Source: Aquabacterium sp. A7-Y | GTDB taxonomy: Bacteria; Pseudomonadota; Gammaproteobacteria; Burkholderiales; Burkholderiaceae_C | Direction of reading: 5' to 3' | DNA: 64,000 nucleotides | Assembly (NCBI RefSeq): GCF_026153205.1 | Contig: NZ_JAPFBW010000012.1 | Coordinates: forward strand, 124,001 to 188,000 | Part shown: positions 23,205 through 30,008 of the stretch, piece by piece | Layout of the letters: each line of letters begins with the position of its first letter | Position numbering within the stretch: position 1 is the first letter of the stretch | The notes under the pieces: generated by a model | Seen by the model: the letters and a program-made list of their open reading frames with translations, nothing else | The model's database searches: none | Told to the model about the DNA's origin: nothing | Translations under genes and position numbers: made by a program

Positions 23205-23429
23205 ATGAACAGATCCCTGACCCAGCTGATGCTCGCCGCCGGCCTCGCCACTGCTGCCGCGCTGGCCGCGGCCGCCCCGAATGCCGCCAAGGCCCCGGCA
23301 GCCACCGCGAGCGACACCAATGCCGGCACCGCGTCCACCTCCGCCGCCGGCAAGCACGTGAAAAAACACGGCAGTAAGAGCCACAAGAAGGCACCGGCGG
23401 AGCCGGCCAAGGCGGGCAGTTCGTCCTAG
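23205..23429 (+). CDS. Small secreted Ala/Lys-rich protein
   Basis: A 74-residue protein with a signal peptide (MNRSLTQLMLAAGLATAAALAAAA, cleavage near residue 24). The mature part is Ala/Thr-rich, then basic with His and Lys (GKHVKKHGSKSHKKAPAEPAKAG). It has no Cys and is probably disordered. Composition recalls acid-shock (Asr-like) periplasmic proteins, but I see no firm homology. It has a strong AAGGAGA ribosome-binding site. The CTAA box upstream and the two-component system 27 bp downstream suggest it is regulated by, and transcribed with, that system. Confidence 0.7.
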   Translation: MNRSLTQLMLAAGLATAAALAAAAPNAAKAPAATASDTNAGTASTSAAGKHVKKHGSKSHKKAPAEPAKAGSSS

Positions 23430-23449
23430 GGCCTGTTAACAGGCCCTAG
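23426..23449. repeat. Perfect 24-bp palindrome at the stop codon of the small protein gene
   Basis: The arm CTAGGGCCTGTT is followed directly by its exact complement, with the stop codon TAG inside the left arm. No T-run follows. It could be an attenuator or RNA-processing hairpin between the small protein and the response regulator, or a protein-binding site. Confidence 0.75.
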
Positions 23450-23456
23450 CCCGCCC

Positions 23457-24116
23457 ATGCGCGTGCTGCTGATCGAGGACGACCGCATGATCGGCCAGGC
23501 CGTGAGGACCGGCCTGGCCCGCTGCGGCCTGCAGGTCGACTGGGTGCGCGACGGCGCGGGCGGCTTGGCCGCCGCCCGCTGCGAGCCCTATGCCGCGGTG
23601 CTGCTCGACCTGGGGCTGCCGCAGCGCGGCGGCCTGGCGTTGCTGCGCGACTTGCGTGCCGCGGGTCACCGGGTGCCGGTGCTGATCGTGACCGCCCGCG
23701 ACGCCGTCGAGGATCGCATCGAGGGCCTGGACGCCGGGGCCGATGACTACCTCGTCAAGCCCTTCGACGTGAACGAACTGGCGGCCCGGCTGCGCGCGGT
23801 GGTGCGCCGCCACGAGGGACGCGCCGAACCGATCATGCAGTGCGCCGGCATCCGCCTCAACCCTTCGACCCGGGAAGCCTCGGTCGATGGTCGGCCGCTG
23901 ACCCTCTCGGCACGCGAACACGCCCTGCTGGAGCTGTTGCTGAGGCGTCCGGGCATGCCGCTGTCGCGGGCCCAGATCGAGGCCGGCCTGCTCGGCTGGG
24001 GCGAGGAAATCTGCAGCAACGCGGTCGAAGTTCAGATCCACAACCTGCGCCGCAAGCTCGGCGAGGGGCGCATCCAGAACATCCGCGGCGTCGGCTATTT
24101 CATTCCAAAGGATTGA
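23457..24116 (+). CDS. OmpR-family response regulator (QseB/PmrA-like)
   Basis: A 219-residue two-component response regulator. The receiver domain (residues 1-115) has the acidic pair EDD at 7-9, phosphoacceptor D51 (LLDLGLP) and the Lys of 'DDYLVKPFD'. The C-terminal winged helix (about 125-217) ends 'EVQIHNLRRKLGEGRIQNIRGVGYFI'. It is closest in style to QseB/PmrA/TctD-type regulators. The sensor kinase gene starts 2 bp after it. Likely target: the CTAA repeats at 23118-23147. Confidence 0.92.
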   Translation: MRVLLIEDDRMIGQAVRTGLARCGLQVDWVRDGAGGLAAARCEPYAAVLLDLGLPQRGGLALLRDLRAAGHRVPVLIVTARDAVEDRIEGLDAGADDYLVKPFDVNELAARLRAVVRRHEGRAEPIMQCAGIRLNPSTREASVDGRPLTLSAREHALLELLLRRPGMPLSRAQIEAGLLGWGEEICSNAVEVQIHNLRRKLGEGRIQNIRGVGYFIPKD

Positions 24117-24118
24117 CG

Positions 24119-25507
24119 GTGCGCGCCGGCCCGCCCTCGATCGAAAGGCAGCTGCGCTGGCGCCTGCTGTTCGGCAGCCTGGCCGTCAGTGCGCTGCTGT
24201 CGGCCGCAGTCGCGCTGCTGGTGGCGCGAGAGGTCAGCGGCCTGCTGGACTACCAGCTCGAGCAGGTCGCGCGGGTGCTGGTCGAGCGCGACATCGGCAG
24301 CCTCGCGCCCGGCCATGTCCCGGCCGCCGAGGACCAGGCCCTGCATCTCGATGTGCAGGTCTGGGACACCGACGGCCGGCGCCTGTACCGCTCCAGCAGC
24401 GCCTTCGAGCTGCCGATGTCCACGCCGCTGGGCTTCTCGCAGGTGCGCAGCGGCGGCGAGGACGATGCCGTCGAGCTGCAGCTGTTCACCCTGCGCACTG
24501 CGCACCGCGTGGCCCAGGTCGCGCACCCGCTGGACCTGCGCCGCGAGCTGGCGCGCGACGCCGGCCTCAAGATGCTGGGGCCGGCGCTGGCCGCGGTGGC
24601 CGCGCTGTCCCTCTTCGTGGTGCTGACCGTGCGGCGTGCGCTCGCGCCGCTCCGGCGACTCAGCAAGGAGCTGGCGCGCCGCGACGCGCAGGCCCTGGGC
24701 GCCATCGTGCTGCCCGACGCACCGGGCGAGCTGCAGCTGCCGCTACACACCCTCAACGAGCTGCTGGGACGCCTGGCGGTGAGCTTCGCCGGCTACCGCC
24801 AGTTCGCGGCGGACGCGGCGCACGAGTTGCGCACGCCGCTCGCGGCGGTGCGCCTGCAGGCCGACAACCTGGCGCAGGCCGCCGATGCGGCCGAGCGCGA
24901 GCAGGCCTCGGCCGAACTGCGCGGCGGCATCGACCGCGTGCAGCACCTCGTAGAGCAGTTGCTCGACCTGGCCCGGCTGGAGGCCCGCCCCCTGGCGGCC
25001 CGAGCGCCGGTGGACCTCGCGGCCCTGGCCGGCGAATGCCTGGTGGCGCGGGCCGCGGAGGCATCTGGCCGCGGCATCGAGCTGTCGCTGGATGCCGACG
25101 GGGAGGCGCCCCTGCCGGCCGACCCGCTGGCACTGCGCATGCTGCTGGACAACCTGGTCGACAACGCGCTCAAGTACACGCCGCCCGGCAGTCTGGTCGA
25201 GCTGGCCGTGCAGCGCAGGCACGAGGTGCTGGCCTTGCTGGTGCGAGACCGGGGCCCGGGCATTCCGCAACACGCGCGGCAGCGTGTGCTGGAGCGCTTC
25301 TACCGGCACGAAGCCGGCGATCGGCCGGGCAGCGGGCTGGGCCTTGCCATCGTCGCGGAGGTGGCGCGCAGCCACCGGGCCGGCCTGGCGCTGCGCGACC
25401 GCGGCAACGGTCCGGGGCTGGAGGTGGAGGTCCTGTTCCCGCTGTCGGCCTCGGGAGCTGAGGTCGACAGTGCCACGCGCCATGATGTCCTCCGCCTCAG
25501 GTTCTGA
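24119..25507 (+). CDS. Sensor histidine kinase of the QseC/PmrB type
   Basis: A 462-residue inner-membrane sensor kinase. Helix 1 is near residues 15-40 (LFGSLAVSALLSAAVALLVA), followed by a ~115-residue periplasmic sensor domain, helix 2 (LAAVAALSLFVVLTV), a HAMP-like linker, an H-box (FAADAAHELRTPLAAV) and the ATPase with N box (DNLVDNALKYT) and G boxes (RDRGPGIP, GSGLGLAIV). The start chosen is GTG 24119, 2 bp after the regulator; TTG 24113, overlapping the regulator stop, is an alternative. The signal sensed is unknown. Confidence 0.9.
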   Translation: MRAGPPSIERQLRWRLLFGSLAVSALLSAAVALLVAREVSGLLDYQLEQVARVLVERDIGSLAPGHVPAAEDQALHLDVQVWDTDGRRLYRSSSAFELPMSTPLGFSQVRSGGEDDAVELQLFTLRTAHRVAQVAHPLDLRRELARDAGLKMLGPALAAVAALSLFVVLTVRRALAPLRRLSKELARRDAQALGAIVLPDAPGELQLPLHTLNELLGRLAVSFAGYRQFAADAAHELRTPLAAVRLQADNLAQAADAAEREQASAELRGGIDRVQHLVEQLLDLARLEARPLAARAPVDLAALAGECLVARAAEASGRGIELSLDADGEAPLPADPLALRMLLDNLVDNALKYTPPGSLVELAVQRRHEVLALLVRDRGPGIPQHARQRVLERFYRHEAGDRPGSGLGLAIVAEVARSHRAGLALRDRGNGPGLEVEVLFPLSASGAEVDSATRHDVLRLRF

Positions 25508-25511
25508 GGGC

Positions 25512-26957
25512 TCAGGGGTTGACCAGCGGCTGCAGTGTGTTGGCGAACGGCCAGCCCTGGCTTTCGTCGGTGTGGATCTGCCAGTCGAAGGCGCCGCGCA
25601 GGTCGGGGTGGCGGGCCTTGACCCGGTTCCAGGCCTCCACCGCCTGGTGGATCGTCATGTAGTTGGCGGCCGGGGCGACGCCGAAACCCACCACCACACG
25701 ACGGGCACCGAGCAGTCGCACCCAGGTCTCGATGTTCTCGGCCACGTAGGCGGGATCGGCCAGGCCCGGCCCGTCGTAGTACTGCGGCGCGGCATAGTCC
25801 ATCGCGCCGGCCTCCACCATGGCCCGGCAGAAGGCCTGGTCGCGGGTGCTCCAGGGGGCCGGCGGCGAGGTGATGATGAAACCAGGGTAACGCCGCTTGA
25901 GCTCCAGGCTGATCCAGATCATCTCCGCCGTGTCGGGCGCCTGGTCGGCTTCGAAGGTGTTCCAGTCCAGCCCGTCGAAGCCGCCGAAACGGTGGTAGAG
26001 CGCGACCACGCTGTCCACGAAGGCCTGCGACTTGGCGCGGTTCGGGAAGCTCATGCCGTGGCCGGCGCCGCCGACCGAGAGGATGATCTTGCGGCCCTGC
26101 ACCGTGCGGGCGTACTGGATGTCGCTCACGAAATTCGTCGCCGCGCCGCGGCCGTCGCCGGGAGGGCTCCACACCAGCGCGCCGGTGGTCCCCGGCGCTC
26201 CGCCCTCGGGGCGCGCATGGAACAGGTAGACCAGGTTGTAGTTCGGATGGATGTCGCGGATGCGCACCGGCGCCTGCGGCCAGTACGGCCAGTAGCCGGC
26301 CAGCACCTGGCTCGGCAGCCCGGTGGGCGGCTGAGGCGGGGGCCCCTCGGGGGCCGCCGTCAGGCTCAGGCTCTGGATGCTGTACTCGACGCCGGGCTGC
26401 AAGCCGCTCAGCACCACCGATTGCAGGTTCGCCAGCCCGGCCAGCTGGAACCGGCTCAGCGGGAGGGTGACCTCGCTCAAGCCGGTCGCGAGGTTCGCGG
26501 TCACGGCGGCCGAAGTACCGGTGGCTGTGCTGCAGCCGCCGCCTCCGGTGTTCAGGCTGACCTGCAGCGCCGCCGCTTGCGAGGCTTTCGCGACGATCTT
26601 CAAGGCGCCCATCTTCGAGGCGTCGAGACAGGACGTCGCGCCGGCCAGCACGCTGTACCAGTAGCCCGAGCCTGCGGACCTGAGCCGAAGCACGCCGCCG
26701 TCGGCGATATCGACCTGCAGCGTCCCGTCGTCATCGGTGTAGCGGCCGAGCCGGTTGCGGTGCTGGGTGTTGTAGCGCTCGGGGGACTCGAAGCTGTCGA
26801 TCGGGATGTCGGCGGCCGGCGCGTCTTTCGCCGAGATGCCGAGCGGCTCCCCGGTGGCGTTGTAGCTTTGCGCCCCCGCCGCCTGCGACAGCGCAAGCGC
26901 CGCCACGCCGGTCAGGCACCATTTCACCCAGCCCTTGCGGACCCTGCTATCGAACAT
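25512..26957 (-). CDS. Secreted GH18 chitinase-like protein with altered catalytic motif
   Basis: A 481-residue secreted protein. Signal peptide is residues 1-29 (cleavage AGA-Q); residues 30-200 form a beta-rich, possibly carbohydrate-binding domain; a Pro-rich linker (EGPPPQPPTG) leads to a GH18 barrel (about 218-478). The barrel keeps the SxGG motif (ILSVGG, near 293-298) and QYYD-type motif (APQYYDGPG), but the catalytic DGxDxDxE motif reads FDGLDWNTFE (327-336): the third Asp is Asn and one residue is inserted before the Glu. Chitin binding or weak hydrolysis is possible. RBS AGGAGG supports ATG 26957. Confidence 0.8.
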   Translation of the reverse strand: MFDSRVRKGWVKWCLTGVAALALSQAAGAQSYNATGEPLGISAKDAPAADIPIDSFESPERYNTQHRNRLGRYTDDDGTLQVDIADGGVLRLRSAGSGYWYSVLAGATSCLDASKMGALKIVAKASQAAALQVSLNTGGGGCSTATGTSAAVTANLATGLSEVTLPLSRFQLAGLANLQSVVLSGLQPGVEYSIQSLSLTAAPEGPPPQPPTGLPSQVLAGYWPYWPQAPVRIRDIHPNYNLVYLFHARPEGGAPGTTGALVWSPPGDGRGAATNFVSDIQYARTVQGRKIILSVGGAGHGMSFPNRAKSQAFVDSVVALYHRFGGFDGLDWNTFEADQAPDTAEMIWISLELKRRYPGFIITSPPAPWSTRDQAFCRAMVEAGAMDYAAPQYYDGPGLADPAYVAENIETWVRLLGARRVVVGFGVAPAANYMTIHQAVEAWNRVKARHPDLRGAFDWQIHTDESQGWPFANTLQPLVNP

Positions 26958-27000
26958 CGCGCCTCCTGCTTGGATCGAGCCGGCCCCACCGCTCTGCGCC

Positions 27001-27012
27001 GGAACCGATTCC
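27001..27012. promoter_or_regulatory. Possible LacI-type operator before the GH18 gene
   Basis: GGAACCGATTCC is a 12-bp palindrome with one mismatched pair and a central CG, the shape of LacI-family sites. It lies 44 bp upstream of the chitinase-like gene. No LacI gene is adjacent apart from rbsR, whose site differs. Confidence 0.3.
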
Positions 27013-27067
27013 AATTGGACGGGATGACGAACGGGGGGGAGGCCGGCGCCTCGGTAATCGCTGGTAA

Positions 27068-27085
27068 AGCACGCAAGATCGTGCT
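27068..27085 (-). terminator. Weak hairpin terminator after tdh
   Basis: Read on the minus strand, AGCACG-ATCTTG-CGTGCT forms a 6-bp stem followed by TT. It lies 48 bp after the tdh stop and before the chitinase-like gene. The U-tract is poor, so termination may be partial. Confidence 0.35.
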
Positions 27086-27133
27086 GCCAGTTCCAGCCTC
27101 TCGGCGGCCGAACCGGCGTTGCGCTTTTTGTCG

Positions 27134-28093
27134 TCAGGCAGCCGCCGCCGCGGCGCGTGGCGGCCGCAGATGCTCCAGCATGTCGTCCACCATGGCCTGC
27201 AGGCCGTACTCCAGGCGCCAGCCCCAGTCGCGCTGCGCCACGCTGTCGTCGATGAAGCGCGGCCAGCCGGCCGCGATGGCCTGGCGGAAGTCCGGCTCGC
27301 ACTCGAGGCGGAAGCCCGGGACGCGCCGTGTGATCGCTGCGGCGAGCTCCGCCGGCGTGAAGCTGATGCCGCCCAGGTTGTAGCTGCCGCGCTCGGTGAT
27401 GCGCTCGGCCGGCGCTTCCATCAGCTCGATGGTGGCCCGCAGTGCATCGGGCATGTACATCATCGGCAGCGCCTGGTCCTCACGCAGGAAACAGCGGTAG
27501 TGCCCGTCCTTCAGCGCGGCGTGGAAGATCTCGACTGCGTAGTCGGTGGTGCCGCCGCCGCAGGCGGTCTGGTACGAGACCAGGCCCGGGTAGCGCAGGC
27601 TGCGCACATCCACGCCGTGCTGGGCGTGGTACCAGCGGCACCAGCCCTCGCCGGCCAGCTTGGAGATGCCGTACACGGTGGCCGGCTCCATCACGGTCTT
27701 CTGCGGCGTTCCCTCGGCCGGTGAACTGGGCCCGAAGGCCGCCATCGAACTGGGCCAGAAGACCCGCTCCAGCGCTGCGGCCCGCGCCACCTCCAGCACG
27801 TTGAGCAGGCCGGTCATGTTGAGGTGCCAGGCCCACTGCGGCGCTTTCTCCCCGGTGGCGGAGAGGGCCGCGGCAAGGTGCCAGACCTGGGTGATGCGGT
27901 GCTTCTGCACCACCGCCGCGAGCGCGCCCTTGTCGGTCACGTCGAGCTGCTCGTGGGCGATGCCCGGGGTGCGGCCGGCAGGCACCAGGTCGCTGCTGAC
28001 CACGGCCTCCTTGCCGTAGCGCCGGGCCAGGGCCTCGGTCAGCTCCGTGCCGATCTGCCCGTTGGCGCCGGTGACGAGAATGCGGGTCGACAT
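27134..28093 (-). CDS. tdh: L-threonine 3-dehydrogenase, SDR type
   Basis: A 319-residue NAD-dependent extended SDR. It has the Rossmann motif TGANGQIGTEL near the N-terminus, 'VWHLAAALSATGEKAPQWAW', the catalytic 'YGISKLAGE' Tyr/Lys pair, and 'SLRYPGLVSY'. It matches the SDR-type threonine dehydrogenase known from Cupriavidus necator rather than the zinc-dependent E. coli Tdh. It oxidises L-threonine to 2-amino-3-ketobutyrate, the substrate of the coupled kbl product. Its ATG overlaps the kbl stop by one base (TGATG). The Ala-rich tail looks disordered. Confidence 0.9.
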   Translation of the reverse strand: MSTRILVTGANGQIGTELTEALARRYGKEAVVSSDLVPAGRTPGIAHEQLDVTDKGALAAVVQKHRITQVWHLAAALSATGEKAPQWAWHLNMTGLLNVLEVARAAALERVFWPSSMAAFGPSSPAEGTPQKTVMEPATVYGISKLAGEGWCRWYHAQHGVDVRSLRYPGLVSYQTACGGGTTDYAVEIFHAALKDGHYRCFLREDQALPMMYMPDALRATIELMEAPAERITERGSYNLGGISFTPAELAAAITRRVPGFRLECEPDFRQAIAAGWPRFIDDSVAQRDWGWRLEYGLQAMVDDMLEHLRPPRAAAAAA

Positions 28094-29298
28094 CAGATGA
28101 GCCCCAGTTCGCGCCCGGCCTGGGCGAAGGCCGCCAGCGCCCGATCCAGGTGCTCGCGTTCGTGCACCGCGCTCAGCTGCACGCGAATGCGCGCTTGCCC
28201 CTTGGGCACCACGGGAAAGAAAAAGCCCACCACATAGACGCCCAGCTCCAGCAGCCTGGCGGCCAGCTGCTGGGCCTTCACGGCGTCATACACCATGATG
28301 GGCACGATGGGGTGCTCGCCGGGCTTGATGTCGAAGCCCGCCGCGGCGATGGCGGCGCGGAAGTAGCGGGTGTTGTCCTCCAGCTTGTCGCGCAGCGCGG
28401 TACTGCGCTCCAGCAGGTCCAGCACCGCCAGCGAGGCGCCCACGATGCTGGGCGCCACGGTGTTGGAGAACAGGTAGGGACGCGAGCGCTGCCGCAGCAG
28501 CTCGATGACCTCCTTGCGCCCGCTGGTGAACCCCCCGGAGGCGCCGCCGAGCGCCTTGCCCAAGGTGCCGGTGATCAGGTCGATCTGCCCGAACACGCCG
28601 CGCAGCTCGTGGGTGCCGCGGCCGCGCGGGCCGAGGAAGCCGCTGGCGTGGCACTCGTCGATGCCCAGCAGCGCGCCGTGGGCGTCGGCGATGCGGCGGA
28701 TCTCGTCGAGCCGTGCGATGGTGCCGTCCATCGAGAACACGCCGTCGGTGAACACCAGCTTGAAGCGCGCGCCGTCGGCCGCTGCCTGCTGCAGGCAGCG
28801 CTCCAGGTCGGCCAGATCGTTGTGGCGGTAGCGGTAGCGGCGCGCCTTGCAGAGCCGGATGCCGTCGATGATGGAGGCGTGGTTGAGCTCGTCGCTGATG
28901 ATCGCGTCGGCCTCGCCCAGCAGCGGCTCGAACAGGCCGCCGTTGGCGTCGAAGGCGGCCGCGTAAAGAAGGCTGTCCTCGGTGCCGAGGAAGCGGGCCA
29001 GCCGCGCCTCCAGGGTCTTGTGCAGATCCTGGGTACCGCAGATGAAACGCACCGAGCTGAGCCCGTAGCCGTGAGTGCGCAGCGCTTCATGGGCCGCTTC
29101 GACCACCTGAGGGTGCGACGACAGGCCCAGGTAGTTGTTGGCACACAGGTTGATCACCTCGCGGCCGTCGGCCGTGCGCACCGTCGCGCCCTGAGGCGAC
29201 ACGATGACACGCTCGGTCTTGTAGAGCCCGGCCTCGCGCAAACCCTGTACTTCGCTGCGCACGTGCTCGTAGAAGGGGTCGGTGTTGGAGGGCGGCAT
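28093..29298 (-). CDS. kbl: Glycine C-acetyltransferase (2-amino-3-ketobutyrate CoA ligase)
   Basis: A 401-residue PLP-dependent alpha-oxoamine synthase that cleaves 2-amino-3-ketobutyrate with CoA to glycine and acetyl-CoA. Motifs are '[16 protein letters not shown]', '[10 protein letters not shown]', '[18 protein letters not shown]' and the PLP lysine in '[13 protein letters not shown]'. ATG 29298 has a GGGAG ribosome-binding site 9 bp upstream. First gene of a two-gene operon with tdh, under a promoter shared with the divergent XRE/cupin regulator. Confidence 0.96.
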   Translation of the reverse strand: MPPSNTDPFYEHVRSEVQGLREAGLYKTERVIVSPQGATVRTADGREVINLCANNYLGLSSHPQVVEAAHEALRTHGYGLSSVRFICGTQDLHKTLEARLARFLGTEDSLLYAAAFDANGGLFEPLLGEADAIISDELNHASIIDGIRLCKARRYRYRHNDLADLERCLQQAAADGARFKLVFTDGVFSMDGTIARLDEIRRIADAHGALLGIDECHASGFLGPRGRGTHELRGVFGQIDLITGTLGKALGGASGGFTSGRKEVIELLRQRSRPYLFSNTVAPSIVGASLAVLDLLERSTALRDKLEDNTRYFRAAIAAAGFDIKPGEHPIVPIMVYDAVKAQQLAARLLELGVYVVGFFFPVVPKGQARIRVQLSAVHEREHLDRALAAFAQAGRELGLI

Positions 29299-29315
29299 GG
29301 CGGGCTCCCGGCGGG

Positions 29316-29364
29316 TTAGGATGCAGGCAAGGGATTTGTCCAATAGCGCACAAATCCGTTAAAT
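29316..29364. promoter_or_regulatory. Back-to-back promoters with shared inverted-repeat operator (kbl-tdh / regulator)
   Basis: An inverted repeat GGATTTGT-N10-ACAAATCC spans 29332-29357. The plus strand has TTGTCC (29336-29341), 17 bp, TTAAAT (29359-29364), directed at the regulator. The minus strand has TTGGAC (29338-29343), 16 bp, TCCTAA (29316-29321), directed at kbl. The repeat covers both -35 elements, so one bound regulator could control both. Confidence 0.6.
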
Positions 29365-29398
29365 CGAACAATTCGTGCAGCATATCGAACGCCCAGAC

Positions 29399-29989
29399 AT
29401 GGCGCAATCCCCTCTGACCAAGGTCCCTTCTACCGAGCCGCCCTCTGTCGGCCTGACGCTGCAGGCCTTGCGGCAGGCACAGGAGCTGTCGCTGGACGAT
29501 TTGTCGCGCAAGGCCGGGGTGTCGAAATCGATGCTCTCGCAGATCGAGCGCAACCAGGCCAACCCGACCGTCGCGGTGGTGTGGCGGCTCGCCAATGCGC
29601 TGGGCGTCGGGGTGGCCGAACTGCTGACCGGCCAGCGCGCTCCTGCGCCGGCGCTGGTCACGGTGCCGGCGCATGCGACCCCCTCGCTGCGCAGCCCCGA
29701 CGGCAAGTGCGAGCTGCGCATCCTCGGTCCGATCGAGCTGGCCGGCCAATTCGAGTGGTACGAGCTGATCGTGCAGCCGGGCGGCACGCTGGAGTCCGAA
29801 GCCCACGAGCCCGGCTCCCGGGAGCACCTGACGGTGCTGGCCGGCACGCTGGAGGTGCGCGCCGGCGCCGACAGCGGCCGGCTCAAGCAGGGCGAGACCG
29901 CCCGCTACGCGGTGGACATGCCGCACGCGATTCACAATCCGGGGAAGTCGGCCGCCACCGCCTTGCTGATCGTGCTGCACCCGGCCTGA
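29399..29989 (+). CDS. XRE family regulator with cupin domain
   Basis: A 196-residue regulator: helix-turn-helix at about residues 15-70 (LQALRQAQELSLDDLSRKAGVSKSMLSQIERNQANPTVAVVWRLANALG) and a C-terminal cupin barrel (ELIVQPGGTLESEAHEPGSREHLTVLAGTLEV...MPHAIHNPG). Regulators of this design often control amino-acid or small-metabolite catabolism. Divergent from kbl-tdh and sharing its control region, it is likely the threonine-degradation regulator. ATG 29399 was chosen because the predicted transcript starts near 29371; GTG 29375 is an alternative adding eight residues. Confidence 0.88.
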   Translation: MAQSPLTKVPSTEPPSVGLTLQALRQAQELSLDDLSRKAGVSKSMLSQIERNQANPTVAVVWRLANALGVGVAELLTGQRAPAPALVTVPAHATPSLRSPDGKCELRILGPIELAGQFEWYELIVQPGGTLESEAHEPGSREHLTVLAGTLEVRAGADSGRLKQGETARYAVDMPHAIHNPGKSAATALLIVLHPA

Positions 29990-29998
29990 GGAGGCCGG
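29981..29998. terminator. Stem-loop between convergent regulator and histidine kinase genes
   Basis: CCGGCCT-GAGG-AGGCCGG forms a 7-bp GC stem that overlaps the stop codon of the XRE regulator; the hybrid kinase gene ends 11 bp away on the other strand. There is no T-run, so it is only a candidate bidirectional terminator. Confidence 0.4.
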
Positions 29999-30008
29999 GT
30001 ACACAGGC

